DNA of 64,000 nucleotides from an uncultured Candidatus Melainabacteria bacterium (lineage in GTDB: Bacteria; Cyanobacteriota; Vampirovibrionia; Gastranaerophilales; Gastranaerophilaceae), in contig CANOTP010000001.1 of NCBI GenBank assembly GCA_947570135.1, positions 62,001 to 126,000 on the forward strand. The letters are read 5' to 3'. The position numbers and the translations under genes were made by a program. This document shows, piece by piece, positions 16,379 through 24,417 of this stretch. Position 1 is the stretch's first letter. Each line of letters starts with the position of its first letter. The notes under the pieces are model-generated. The model made no database searches, was not told where the DNA came from, and saw only the letters and a list, made by a program, of their open reading frames with translations.

Positions 16379-18085
16379 TTAAAAATCAATAGTCCTACCA
16401 CCTCTGGTGCGTTTAATGGTTTCGGTTGTTTTCTTAGCTTTTTCTTTCTTTTTAGCGGTTTCTTCGTTTTCCTCAGGTACATAATTGTAATTTTCATCAT
16501 GTGCGGTAGCAGCTACTGCCCTTTCGTTTGCCCATTCTCTAATTGCTAAAATCTGCTCAGATTGTGTAGTAGATAGTGGTACAGTGTTTTCTATTACTTT
16601 GAACAAATCTTTTTCCTGTAAAGTTCTGTTTTCTGAAAATGCTTCAAATAATGCGGAAACTACAGCCTGTTCGATTTCAGAACCGCCAAAACCTTCTGTA
16701 GCTTGTGCCAGTCTATTTAATAAATCATCCGTAATCGCAAAATCTTTTGACTTACTGCCGTATAATCTTTTTTCAAGGTGCAACTTGAAAATAATCTTAC
16801 GTTCATTTATTGTCGGTAAATCTACAAAAAATATCTCGTCAAATCTACCCTTACGTAACATTTCAGCAGGTAAACGACTAATATTATTTGCTGTTGCGAT
16901 AACAAATACAGGTTTAGTTTTTTCATTCATCCAAGTAAGGAATGTTCCAAATACTCTTGAAGTTGTACCGCCATCCATTTCACCGCCTGAACTTCCGCCA
17001 AAACCTTTTTCAATTTCATCAATCCAAAGAATAGAAGGTGCAACGGCTTCAGCTGTTTGAATTGCTTTTCGCATATTTTCTTCTGAACTTCCAATAAGTC
17101 CTGAAAATATTTTACCAATATCTAGCCTTAATAAGGGTAATTGCCACATTGCACTCATAGCCTTTGCTGTCATTGACTTTCCGCAACCTGCAATCCCTGT
17201 AATTAAAACTCCTTTCGGGGCAGGTAAATTATAATCTTTTTGTGCAGAACCAAGCCATGAATTGTTACGTTTTGACAACCATTTTTTCATATTCTCTAAA
17301 CCGCCTACATCATCAATATTTACGGTGGTATTGATAAATTCAAGTATTCCAGTCTTTTTAATAACCTGACATTTTTCTTCTAGGATAATATCTAATTCTT
17401 TAACTGTTAGTTGTCCTTTTGTAACCATCGCCCTTGCGAACGCATTTTCAGCTTCCTGTAAAGTTAAACCTTGTGCAGCTTTACATAATTGTTCCTTATC
17501 CGTTTCAGATAACTTAATTTTGATGCCAGAGCCTTCATTTTGTTCAATCATTTCATTTAAAAGACCTTTTAGTTCTTCTAACGTAGGTAAGTCAAAATCA
17601 ACTACTGTAATATCTTTTTGCAAATCATTAGGTAATACAAGTGTAGGTGCAAGAATAACAACATTCTTTGAATATTCAGCATTTTTTAAAGAACCTGCTA
17701 TATCTCTGATTTTTCTAATAAATCCGTAATCAGCGTTTCTGCCTTGTATTCCTAAAAGCGGATGGACATCTTTCAATATCATAATTGCAGGTTTATTATA
17801 GCTATCAATGTAATTTAAGGCTTCAGTAGGATTTTCAGCATTGTTAATATTTACTTTTTCCTGACCTTCTTCAATATTCTTCTTTAAACCCTCTGTAGCA
17901 CTCCAGATAAAAACATCACGCTTACTTTTAATAACTTTTGTATTGTTAGCAATTTTAGTTATAAGTTCTATAACTCTTATTTCTTCCCATGTAGGAATAT
18001 ATACAAAACTGAACCTCGCCTTAAAAAGGTTGGTTAAGTACTGTTCTGTTTTCCTAATGCCTTCCAATGCCACAGTTTTTGCCAT
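16379..18085 (-). CDS. Ycf46-type AAA+ ATPase
   Basis: This protein of 568 residues has a degenerate N-terminal AAA-like half and an active C-terminal AAA domain. Walker A is ITGIAGCGKSMTAKAM, Walker B is ILWIDEIEKGFGG, and the arginine-finger region is MLRKGRFDEIFFVDLP. That layout is the one in Ycf46 proteins of cyanobacteria and plastids. It would act as a cytosolic remodelling ATPase. Its C-terminus reads RGGRTIDF, matching the tail of three neighbours. It is the only clear energy-coupled protein of the operon, and its start lies four bases from the radical SAM gene. Confidence 0.9.
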   Translation of the reverse strand: MAKTVALEGIRKTEQYLTNLFKARFSFVYIPTWEEIRVIELITKIANNTKVIKSKRDVFIWSATEGLKKNIEEGQEKVNINNAENPTEALNYIDSYNKPAIMILKDVHPLLGIQGRNADYGFIRKIRDIAGSLKNAEYSKNVVILAPTLVLPNDLQKDITVVDFDLPTLEELKGLLNEMIEQNEGSGIKIKLSETDKEQLCKAAQGLTLQEAENAFARAMVTKGQLTVKELDIILEEKCQVIKKTGILEFINTTVNIDDVGGLENMKKWLSKRNNSWLGSAQKDYNLPAPKGVLITGIAGCGKSMTAKAMSAMWQLPLLRLDIGKIFSGLIGSSEENMRKAIQTAEAVAPSILWIDEIEKGFGGSSGGEMDGGTTSRVFGTFLTWMNEKTKPVFVIATANNISRLPAEMLRKGRFDEIFFVDLPTINERKIIFKLHLEKRLYGSKSKDFAITDDLLNRLAQATEGFGGSEIEQAVVSALFEAFSENRTLQEKDLFKVIENTVPLSTTQSEQILAIREWANERAVAATAHDENYNYVPEENEETAKKKEKAKKTTETIKRTRGGRTIDF

Positions 18086-18088
18086 TAT

Positions 18089-18685
18089 TTACCTCACTAA
18101 TTCCGCCAACGCTTTAAAATCACCCATACCTGTCATAATAATTTTGTTATCAGGTGATATTCTTACTTCAATTTTGTTCTTGCACTCTGTTATTACTGAT
18201 TCATCATATCTATCAGTTAAAAAATAGTAATTCTGATTGCTCGAACCAACCCAAGCCCGTGAATAATCGGTTTTATCCTGCTCATACTTGCCGTCAATCA
18301 GAATATCCACGTACATTTTGAGTTCTTGAAAATCTTTATTGTCTTTGAGGGTGGAATATTCATACCCTGTAAAAACAATTACAGACAGTCCAAGTTCTTG
18401 AACTATCTTTGAAATTTTTGTTACAGCTTGTATTTGTTCTAATGGTTCTCCACCTAACCAAGTAATACCTTCAATTTTATCTTTATAGGATTTAATTAAT
18501 TCAACAAAATTATTCACGTCATAAGATGTACCGCCGTTAAAATCCCACATATGAGAGTTTGCACAGCCTTTGCAATGGATAGAACAGCCTTGAACCCAAA
18601 TAGCAAAACGAGTTCCAACTCCTTCAACATTGGTTATAGGGATATATGAATTTATCCTAATGTCCATTCTGTTGATACTCCTCAT
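18089..18685 (-). CDS. Radical SAM protein, NrdG/activating-enzyme-like
   Basis: The protein is 198 residues. The CxxxCxxC cluster motif is seen in WVQGCSIHCKGCANSHMW (about residues 30-47). It is followed by GITWLGGEPLEQ, which matches the GGE motif for SAM binding. The size and order match the short activating-enzyme type (NrdG/PflA-like) that generates radicals or modifies a protein partner. No ribonucleotide reductase or formate lyase lies nearby, so the target is probably an operon partner. ATG 18667 is an alternative start. The gene overlaps the DUF2997 gene by about 28 bases. Confidence 0.88.
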   Translation of the reverse strand: MRSINRMDIRINSYIPITNVEGVGTRFAIWVQGCSIHCKGCANSHMWDFNGGTSYDVNNFVELIKSYKDKIEGITWLGGEPLEQIQAVTKISKIVQELGLSVIVFTGYEYSTLKDNKDFQELKMYVDILIDGKYEQDKTDYSRAWVGSSNQNYYFLTDRYDESVITECKNKIEVRISPDNKIIMTGMGDFKALAELVR

Positions 18686-18869
18686 TTGAAGTATAAAGAT
18701 GTTGTTCTGTTTCGTTGTATTCGTGCGTAAATTCTGATTTTACAGTTTTTGCCCCTGTTAAATTCTCAACTTCTTTAATGTAGTTTAAGCAGGATTTACC
18801 TTTAATGCCTACTGTTTCGGATTCAATTCTGCCGTCTGGATATACTCTGATTTTAATTTGCTTTGCCAT
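18657..18869 (-). CDS. DUF2997 protein
   Basis: This first gene of the operon encodes 70 residues. The start MAKQIKIRVYPDGRIESETVGIKGKSCLNYIKEVE matches the DUF2997 pattern (I-x-I-x-I-x-x-DG-x-I, then GxKGxxC). The conserved cysteine near residue 28 is present. Such small proteins are often linked to Ycf46/DUF1257/radical SAM genes, from memory. A possible role is substrate or carrier for the radical SAM protein, which starts inside its 3' end. No other gene precedes it within the same transcription unit. Confidence 0.75.
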   Translation of the reverse strand: MAKQIKIRVYPDGRIESETVGIKGKSCLNYIKEVENLTGAKTVKSEFTHEYNETEQHLYTSNEEYQQNGH

Positions 18870-18922
18870 TTTGATGTTCCCTATTTTTACACCATATTAT
18901 CTATTTTGATGTATATAACTGA

Positions 18923-18959
18923 AAAGCCGTATTAAGTCTAGGTTTAGACTTATACGGCT
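18923..18959 (-). terminator. Long hairpin between the xer gene and the eight-gene operon
   Basis: A nine-bp and an eight-bp stem (AAAGCCGTA and TAAGTCTA with their complements) are separated by one bulged base, over a short loop. It lies after the minus-strand xer gene and before the operon, so it may insulate the operon from read-through. A short T-run follows on the minus strand. Confidence 0.55.
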
Positions 18960-18978
18960 TTACTGTTAAACTTTATTT

Positions 18979-19073
18979 ATGCACCATATCTCTAAAAAAA
19001 TATTTGTGGTATGATTTTCTTGTAGAACTTATGCACCTGTATAGATAGACTGTTGTAAACTTCTACGGTGCAT
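18979..19073. repeat. ATGCACC/GGTGCAT repeats beside the tyrosine recombinase gene
   Basis: ATGCACC occurs at 18979 and 19031 on the plus strand, and the inverted form is at 19067. A second inverted copy lies upstream of the gene at 19662. TACGGTGCAT at 19064-19073 is repeated exactly at 19659-19668. Short repeated arms around a recombinase gene are what one expects for its own binding sites. Confidence 0.45.
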
Positions 19074-19636
19074 TAAAGTTCAAAATTATTGTAAGAATAG
19101 TCGATTTCTTCCTGAGCTATGCCAATATATCTAAGTGTTATTGCTGGGCTTGAATGATTTAAAATCTTTTGCAACAATGCCACATCGTTATTCTGTTTGT
19201 AAAAGAAGTATCCGAATGTCTTTCTCATAGTGTGTGTTCCAACGTTGGCAGTGATTCCAAGATGTTCACACGCTTCATTTATAAATCTGTATACCTGAGA
19301 GCGGTCAAGTCTGCAATGCTTTTTACCCACAAACAAAGGTTCATCATCCCCGATTGCGTAAGTTCTTGCTCTTTCAACGAGGTATAACTTAATAAGTGCT
19401 TTTAGCTTTTTATTAAGTGGAAATCGTTTGTATTTACCTGTTTTTTGCTCATAAATTTCAACATAGTTCTTATTCTCAACCGATTCAATGTTTAAGTTTA
19501 GAATATCACTAACACGTAACCCAGTATTTGTGCCAAATGCCCATATAAGCTGATTCCTACGACTGTGCCTCGCTAAAAATTTTTCAATCGCTTCTACATC
19601 TTTCTTTTTCTTTATTGGCTCTACTAAATTCTTCAT
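19073..19636 (-). CDS. Tyrosine recombinase (XerC/D-like), catalytic domain only
   Basis: I choose ATG 19636 because GGAAGG lies ten bases upstream; it gives 187 residues. The catalytic set is complete: Arg41 (NTGLRVSD), the HTMR motif at 135-138, His161 (LNHSS) and Tyr170 (TLRYIG). The usual N-terminal core-binding domain is reduced to about 20 residues, so it is much shorter than XerC/D (about 300). Short forms are known in mobile elements. A role in resolution, inversion or insertion of the neighbouring defence cassette is possible. Repeats on both sides could be its sites. Confidence 0.85.
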   Translation of the reverse strand: MKNLVEPIKKKKDVEAIEKFLARHSRRNQLIWAFGTNTGLRVSDILNLNIESVENKNYVEIYEQKTGKYKRFPLNKKLKALIKLYLVERARTYAIGDDEPLFVGKKHCRLDRSQVYRFINEACEHLGITANVGTHTMRKTFGYFFYKQNNDVALLQKILNHSSPAITLRYIGIAQEEIDYSYNNFEL

Positions 19637-19749
19637 AATATTCATTCCTTCCCGCACTTACGGTGCATGTAAGAATGTAATAAGGTTCTTTACAAAATTC
19701 CAATAAATACTATGTTGTGGTAAAATTATAATAATTTAAGAGTAGTGAG

Positions 19750-20775
19750 ATGAGTAATTTAGAAAATGAAATTGATATTTTAAATAAATATATTCCTAAT
19801 CTATTGAAACGATCAGATTATGAAAACTCCTTGCATAATTGTATCGATAATGCTTTTAAAATATATGAATCAAAAGATTGTAAAACTATAGAAAATACAA
19901 AAACGGTAACTCATTGTTATTTTTTACTACCTAATCAACAAAATTCTGATTGTGGTTATGAAGATTTAGCAAAAAGAATGCTTTATTCATTGGTTAACTA
20001 CGTTATTCCAAGAAGTAAAATACAAGCAGCTAATGGGCAGCCCGAAGAACATGTTAAACTGCATGAAGAAGCCAAAAAGAAATTTATAGACTATTGGACT
20101 TACAAAAAATCCTTGCGTGATAAAGGTGAAATAACACCAGAAGATTACCGTAGAAGTGGTGAAGAAGGTGAAATTTTATTGTTTTTGTTAGCCGAACAAA
20201 TATTAAAATTACCGCAAGCAATATGTAAAATGAGTCTTAAAACAAGTAATAATATGCCAATACATGGGAGCGATGGCGTTCATATCGGTTTAACAGAAGA
20301 TTTACAGAAATTGGCTTTGCATTATGGTGAGGCAAAGATATATGCCAATATATCAGATGCTATTAAAAATTGTATTGAAAGTATTGAGCCTTACTTAACA
20401 AGAAGTGATGACGGCACAGACTTAAATCTATTAAATACCTACTGTGATTTTGGAAATAGTGATTATGAAATTGCTTTAAAAGAAAAATTAAAAAATTATT
20501 TTGACCCAGAACATAGAAAAAACAAATTATTTACAGAAGTTAGAGGAATTTGCTTAATAGGTTTCAATGATAACAATATTTATGATTATAACAACATACA
20601 AGAAACTGCAAGAAAAGCTACAGAAGCAGCTTCTCAATGGATGCAAAAATTTTCAGAGAAGGTTAATGAACATAAACTGGAAAACATTGTCATAAATGTA
20701 TTTTTCATTCCAATGTCTAGCGTAGATAAATTTCGAACAACTTTCGCTAAGATAGTGGGAGGTGAAAATTTATGA
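19750..20775 (+). CDS. hamA: HamA, Hachiman effector nuclease (DUF1837)
   Basis: The protein is 341 residues, usual for the family. The DUF1837 core is recognised by the GEEGEILLFLLAEQ segment, GSDGVHIG with Asp175, and the HYGEAKIY motif with Glu194 and Lys196; together these form the nuclease centre. HamA with HamB forms the Hachiman anti-phage system, in which HamB senses aberrant DNA and HamA degrades nucleic acid. A TATAAT at 19727-19732 is its likely -10 box. It overlaps HamB by four bases (ATGA), so the pair is coupled. Confidence 0.92.
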   Translation: MSNLENEIDILNKYIPNLLKRSDYENSLHNCIDNAFKIYESKDCKTIENTKTVTHCYFLLPNQQNSDCGYEDLAKRMLYSLVNYVIPRSKIQAANGQPEEHVKLHEEAKKKFIDYWTYKKSLRDKGEITPEDYRRSGEEGEILLFLLAEQILKLPQAICKMSLKTSNNMPIHGSDGVHIGLTEDLQKLALHYGEAKIYANISDAIKNCIESIEPYLTRSDDGTDLNLLNTYCDFGNSDYEIALKEKLKNYFDPEHRKNKLFTEVRGICLIGFNDNNIYDYNNIQETARKATEAASQWMQKFSEKVNEHKLENIVINVFFIPMSSVDKFRTTFAKIVGGENL

Positions 20776-23375
20776 CCACTTTCTTTGATGAATTAAGTTC
20801 TGAAATTGCTAATAAAGATTATTTTAAAAAACATTTCAATCGTTTATTTATAATTTCTGCTTGTAAGCAATTAGAAAGAATACCCAATATAAGATTTTTG
20901 CACAATGAAATTCCAGATTTGAAATACCTGTTAGAAGTAGCACAAATTTTTGCACAATGCTCAAACGAAAATATGCAAAATATATCTCAACGGATAGCTC
21001 AGTACGTTATAGAATTTGTGGATAATGATATATTTAAACAGGTAGCATATATGATATTGGAACTGCTTGTAAATAAACAATCAATTAATCTAGCACAAAA
21101 ATTACATAAATTGCCAGAGAATGTATATTATTTGCAACCATTTAAGTTTACTTTAGAAAATATCAATAGAGATATCGAGTATTCTTTCTATGCAACGGAT
21201 AATGACATTGTTCATTGTAATAAGTTTCAAAAAGATTTTTGGCAAGGTGTAGAGAATTCTAGTAATATAGTGTCAATATCCGCTCCAACTTCTGCTGGGA
21301 AATCTTTTATCGTTCAAAAATGGTTAAAGTATCATCTTGAATTGGATAATTCTAATAATATTAATGTAGGTATAGTTGTACCAACAAGAGCATTAATAAA
21401 TCAGTTTGAGCAAGATTTAAAAGAAGAATTTCAAAATTATAAATCCAAAGTAAATATTATATCAATGCCATTTGCTAAATCTCCCTTAGTACATAAAAGT
21501 AAAAATATATATGTTTTTACGCAAGAGAGAATGTCTATATTTCTATCACGAAATAAATTTCAAAGTTTTAAAGCGGTTTTTGTAGATGAAGCTCATAAAG
21601 TTGGAGATAACGAACGTGGTGTTTTATTACAACAAGTTGTTGATGAAGTAATAAGACGAAATAGCAATACTAAAGTTGTTTTTGCTGGACCATTTGTAAA
21701 AAATCCTGAAGATGTGTATATAAATGCTACTAAAATAAAAAGTACGCTACAGACAGTCGACAGAAACTATTTTCACATATGCAGAAGGATTTCTGACCAA
21801 AGAGTTTGCCCTAAAAAATTAGCTATAGAATTAGAAATTAATAATACGAAACAGAGAGTTGCTAAAGTTAATTTAACTAATGCTATGCCTAATTCCAAAG
21901 CTAAAATTTTAGGCTGTTGGGCTTATAATATTGGTAAAAATGATTATGGAAATCTTATTTATGCAGATGGTGGAGCTCAAGCGGAATCAATAGCTGATTA
22001 CATTTATGAGCTTGAAACTGATACCTATGCAAATGATGTTGAAATTAATGCTCTTATAGATTTGTGTAAAACAATAGTGCATGAAAAATTTTTACTTATT
22101 AAATTATTAAAAAAACGAATTGCATTTCATTATGGAAGCATGCCACAAATTATTAGACAACAAATTGAAGACTTATTTAATAAAAAAATTTTAAAGTATG
22201 TAATTTGTACATCTACACTTCTTGAAGGCGTAAATCTCTCTTGCAAAAATATTTTTGTAAAAGAACCTAAAAAAGGACAAAACAAACCTATGTCTGGTGC
22301 AGATTTATTTAATCTTCTTGGTAGAGCAGGACGTCTAGGAAAAGAATTTAGTGGAAATATTTATTATGTAGATTGGAATTCCGCACCTACAGAAACAGTT
22401 GAACAGAATGTAGAGCGTACAACTCATAAAATAATTTCAAATAACCTTCCTGACATTATAGAGTCCTTTAAAGTAGGACTTCCTAAAAACAATCTAAATA
22501 AAGATGGCATAGAAGCAACGGTCGGTTATATTTTTCAAGAATACTTGAAAACAAATGATATAAAACTATGTAATGAGGTTGCATCGATTTGTTCAAATGA
22601 ACAAATAAACGAACTAAATCAAGTATTAAAAGAATATTCTAGTAAAATAAGTATTCCTAAAGAAATTCTTGAAAATCATCCTACGACCTATCATTATTCT
22701 ATGCAAAAACTATTAGATAGATTTTATGAAAAATACAATGAAAATCCAAATGAAATAAATAATATAATACCTGATTTGTCAGAAGAAGGAATGTATCAAA
22801 ATCTTATATCAATATTAAGTCGTATGATTAAATGTGATTTTAATACAGGATTATATGAGGCAATTTATCCTGCATTAATAACAACAAGTTGGATAAGATT
22901 TAAAAATTTACCTACCATTATTCAAAAACGAAGAAAATACCTTGAAGATAAAAATATATCTGAAACCTTTAATACTACAATAAGAAAGATTTTTAATGAT
23001 GTAGATTTATATGCAAGATATAAAGTTCCTAAATTACTATCTTGTTATGTTGATGTAATGAACTATTTTTTTGAGCAGATAGATAAGGATATTCCAAAAG
23101 AACAAATTAAAGATATAGCAATGTTCTTAGAATACGGAATTAACAAGAAAACTCAAGCCTCAATGATTATTTTGGGATTATCTCGTTCTACTATATTTGA
23201 ATTAGAAAGTCTTGAAGATGAGGAAGGTAATCTAATTTTAAATAATGAAAATATGACAGAAGCTGAAGCACTACAATGGCTTAATGATAATATTCAAAGA
23301 ATAGAAGAAAATAACTTAATTCCCAAACTTTTAATTGATGAAATAAATGATGTTATAAATGCTTATGTTATATAG
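20772..23375 (+). CDS. hamB: HamB, Hachiman helicase
   Basis: This 867-residue superfamily 2 helicase has Walker A at residues 171-178 (APTSAGKS), motif Ia-like VVPTRALIN, and DEAH at 272-275 (FVDEAHKVGDNERG). The C-terminal helicase motifs are TSTLLEGVNLS and NLLGRAGRLGKE, of the Ski2-like type. The long C-terminal region of about 300 residues is helical and unassigned. It is the sensor/motor subunit paired with HamA. All helicase motifs look intact, so the system is probably active. Confidence 0.93.
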   Translation: MTTFFDELSSEIANKDYFKKHFNRLFIISACKQLERIPNIRFLHNEIPDLKYLLEVAQIFAQCSNENMQNISQRIAQYVIEFVDNDIFKQVAYMILELLVNKQSINLAQKLHKLPENVYYLQPFKFTLENINRDIEYSFYATDNDIVHCNKFQKDFWQGVENSSNIVSISAPTSAGKSFIVQKWLKYHLELDNSNNINVGIVVPTRALINQFEQDLKEEFQNYKSKVNIISMPFAKSPLVHKSKNIYVFTQERMSIFLSRNKFQSFKAVFVDEAHKVGDNERGVLLQQVVDEVIRRNSNTKVVFAGPFVKNPEDVYINATKIKSTLQTVDRNYFHICRRISDQRVCPKKLAIELEINNTKQRVAKVNLTNAMPNSKAKILGCWAYNIGKNDYGNLIYADGGAQAESIADYIYELETDTYANDVEINALIDLCKTIVHEKFLLIKLLKKRIAFHYGSMPQIIRQQIEDLFNKKILKYVICTSTLLEGVNLSCKNIFVKEPKKGQNKPMSGADLFNLLGRAGRLGKEFSGNIYYVDWNSAPTETVEQNVERTTHKIISNNLPDIIESFKVGLPKNNLNKDGIEATVGYIFQEYLKTNDIKLCNEVASICSNEQINELNQVLKEYSSKISIPKEILENHPTTYHYSMQKLLDRFYEKYNENPNEINNIIPDLSEEGMYQNLISILSRMIKCDFNTGLYEAIYPALITTSWIRFKNLPTIIQKRRKYLEDKNISETFNTTIRKIFNDVDLYARYKVPKLLSCYVDVMNYFFEQIDKDIPKEQIKDIAMFLEYGINKKTQASMIILGLSRSTIFELESLEDEEGNLILNNENMTEAEALQWLNDNIQRIEENNLIPKLLIDEINDVINAYVI

Positions 23376-23418
23376 TAAAATAGCATAACATGCCTAATAT
23401 TTGTGTTATAATTCTTTT

Positions 23419-24093
23419 ATGCTAAAGCCTTTAGAAAATAATCTGATAAATTTATTCAGTTCTAATCGTTTAAGTTCTTATAAATATGACATTAACGACA
23501 CTGATTCTATTGCTCTTGAAAGATATTTATTTAATATTGAAGTGTCAAAGTCTTTATACCCATTATTGTCTATACTTGAAATATCTTTACGTAATAGAAT
23601 AAATCAAGCCATTGAAACCATCATTAAACAGGATTGGTTATTACAAGAACTTAATCAACAAAGTATCTTATTACCTAATGAACATAAAAAGTTACTTGAT
23701 GCAAAACAGAAACTTACTAATAAGGGTCATAAAAATATTTCTAAAGACGATTTAATTGCGGAACTATCTTTAGGGTTTTGGATACATTTATGTACAAAAA
23801 GATATAAAACTGCATTGTGGCATAAACAAGGCTTTTTCAGAATTGTATTTGCGGATTATCCTAACTTTTCTGAATTTGATAAACTTAGCAAAGTATTTCC
23901 TATCTTACAACTAATGTTGAAATTGAGAAACAGAGTATTTCATCACGAAATAATTATTAATCATCCTTATGGAATAAATAACTGTTATACAGATTTAAGA
24001 AGGCTTTTGAGCTATATATCAAAGGATAGTTTACTTTACCTTGATAAAATCTGTGATTTTAATAAAGTTATTACAAAGCAAAAACCCCAGTAA
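23419..24093 (+). CDS. Abi-like HEPN protein
   Basis: I prefer ATG 23419, giving 224 residues; the TTG start 18 bases upstream is unlikely. The protein has the Abi-like pattern: LFNIEVSKSLYPLLSILEISLRNRIN near residue 40-60 and a HEPN-type RNase motif R-N-x-x-x-H at 170-175 (LRNRVFHHE). Such proteins cause abortive infection by RNA cleavage. No ribosome site is visible. A perfect TATAAT ends six bases before the ATG, so the transcript may be leaderless. It follows Hachiman by 43 bases, on the same strand. Confidence 0.8.
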   Translation: MLKPLENNLINLFSSNRLSSYKYDINDTDSIALERYLFNIEVSKSLYPLLSILEISLRNRINQAIETIIKQDWLLQELNQQSILLPNEHKKLLDAKQKLTNKGHKNISKDDLIAELSLGFWIHLCTKRYKTALWHKQGFFRIVFADYPNFSEFDKLSKVFPILQLMLKLRNRVFHHEIIINHPYGINNCYTDLRRLLSYISKDSLLYLDKICDFNKVITKQKPQ

Positions 24094-24417
24094 CTCAACT
24101 TAATGGAAGTCATCTGAGGTTATACATTATTATTATGTACTATATTTCAGTATTTGTCAAGTGTTTAGCCGATTTTTGTTACTTGTTATTAAGATATTTA
24201 TTCTATTCATTAGGTATAATTTATTAAATAGAAATATGATAAAAATTTTTATACAAATATTTAAAAATATTTTTATTTTAAATACTTAATGATATGGCTC
24301 AATCTATTACTATACTTAATATAGAAGTAAATTATAAAAAGAATAAAAAATAGAAAAGATATAACAATAGATATTAAGCATATGCTAGCGATATTCTTAT
24401 ATTGCACCTTATAATAA
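24094..24417. other. AT-rich gap after the defence genes, no gene seen
   Basis: No frame longer than a few tens of codons with a ribosome site is visible here. The sequence is extremely AT-rich, with runs of TTTAAAAATATTTTTATTTT type. The start has a weak inverted match (GTAACTCA against TGAGGTTA) that could end the Abi transcript. The gap separates convergent genes and is one place where the element's right end could lie. Confidence 0.4.
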
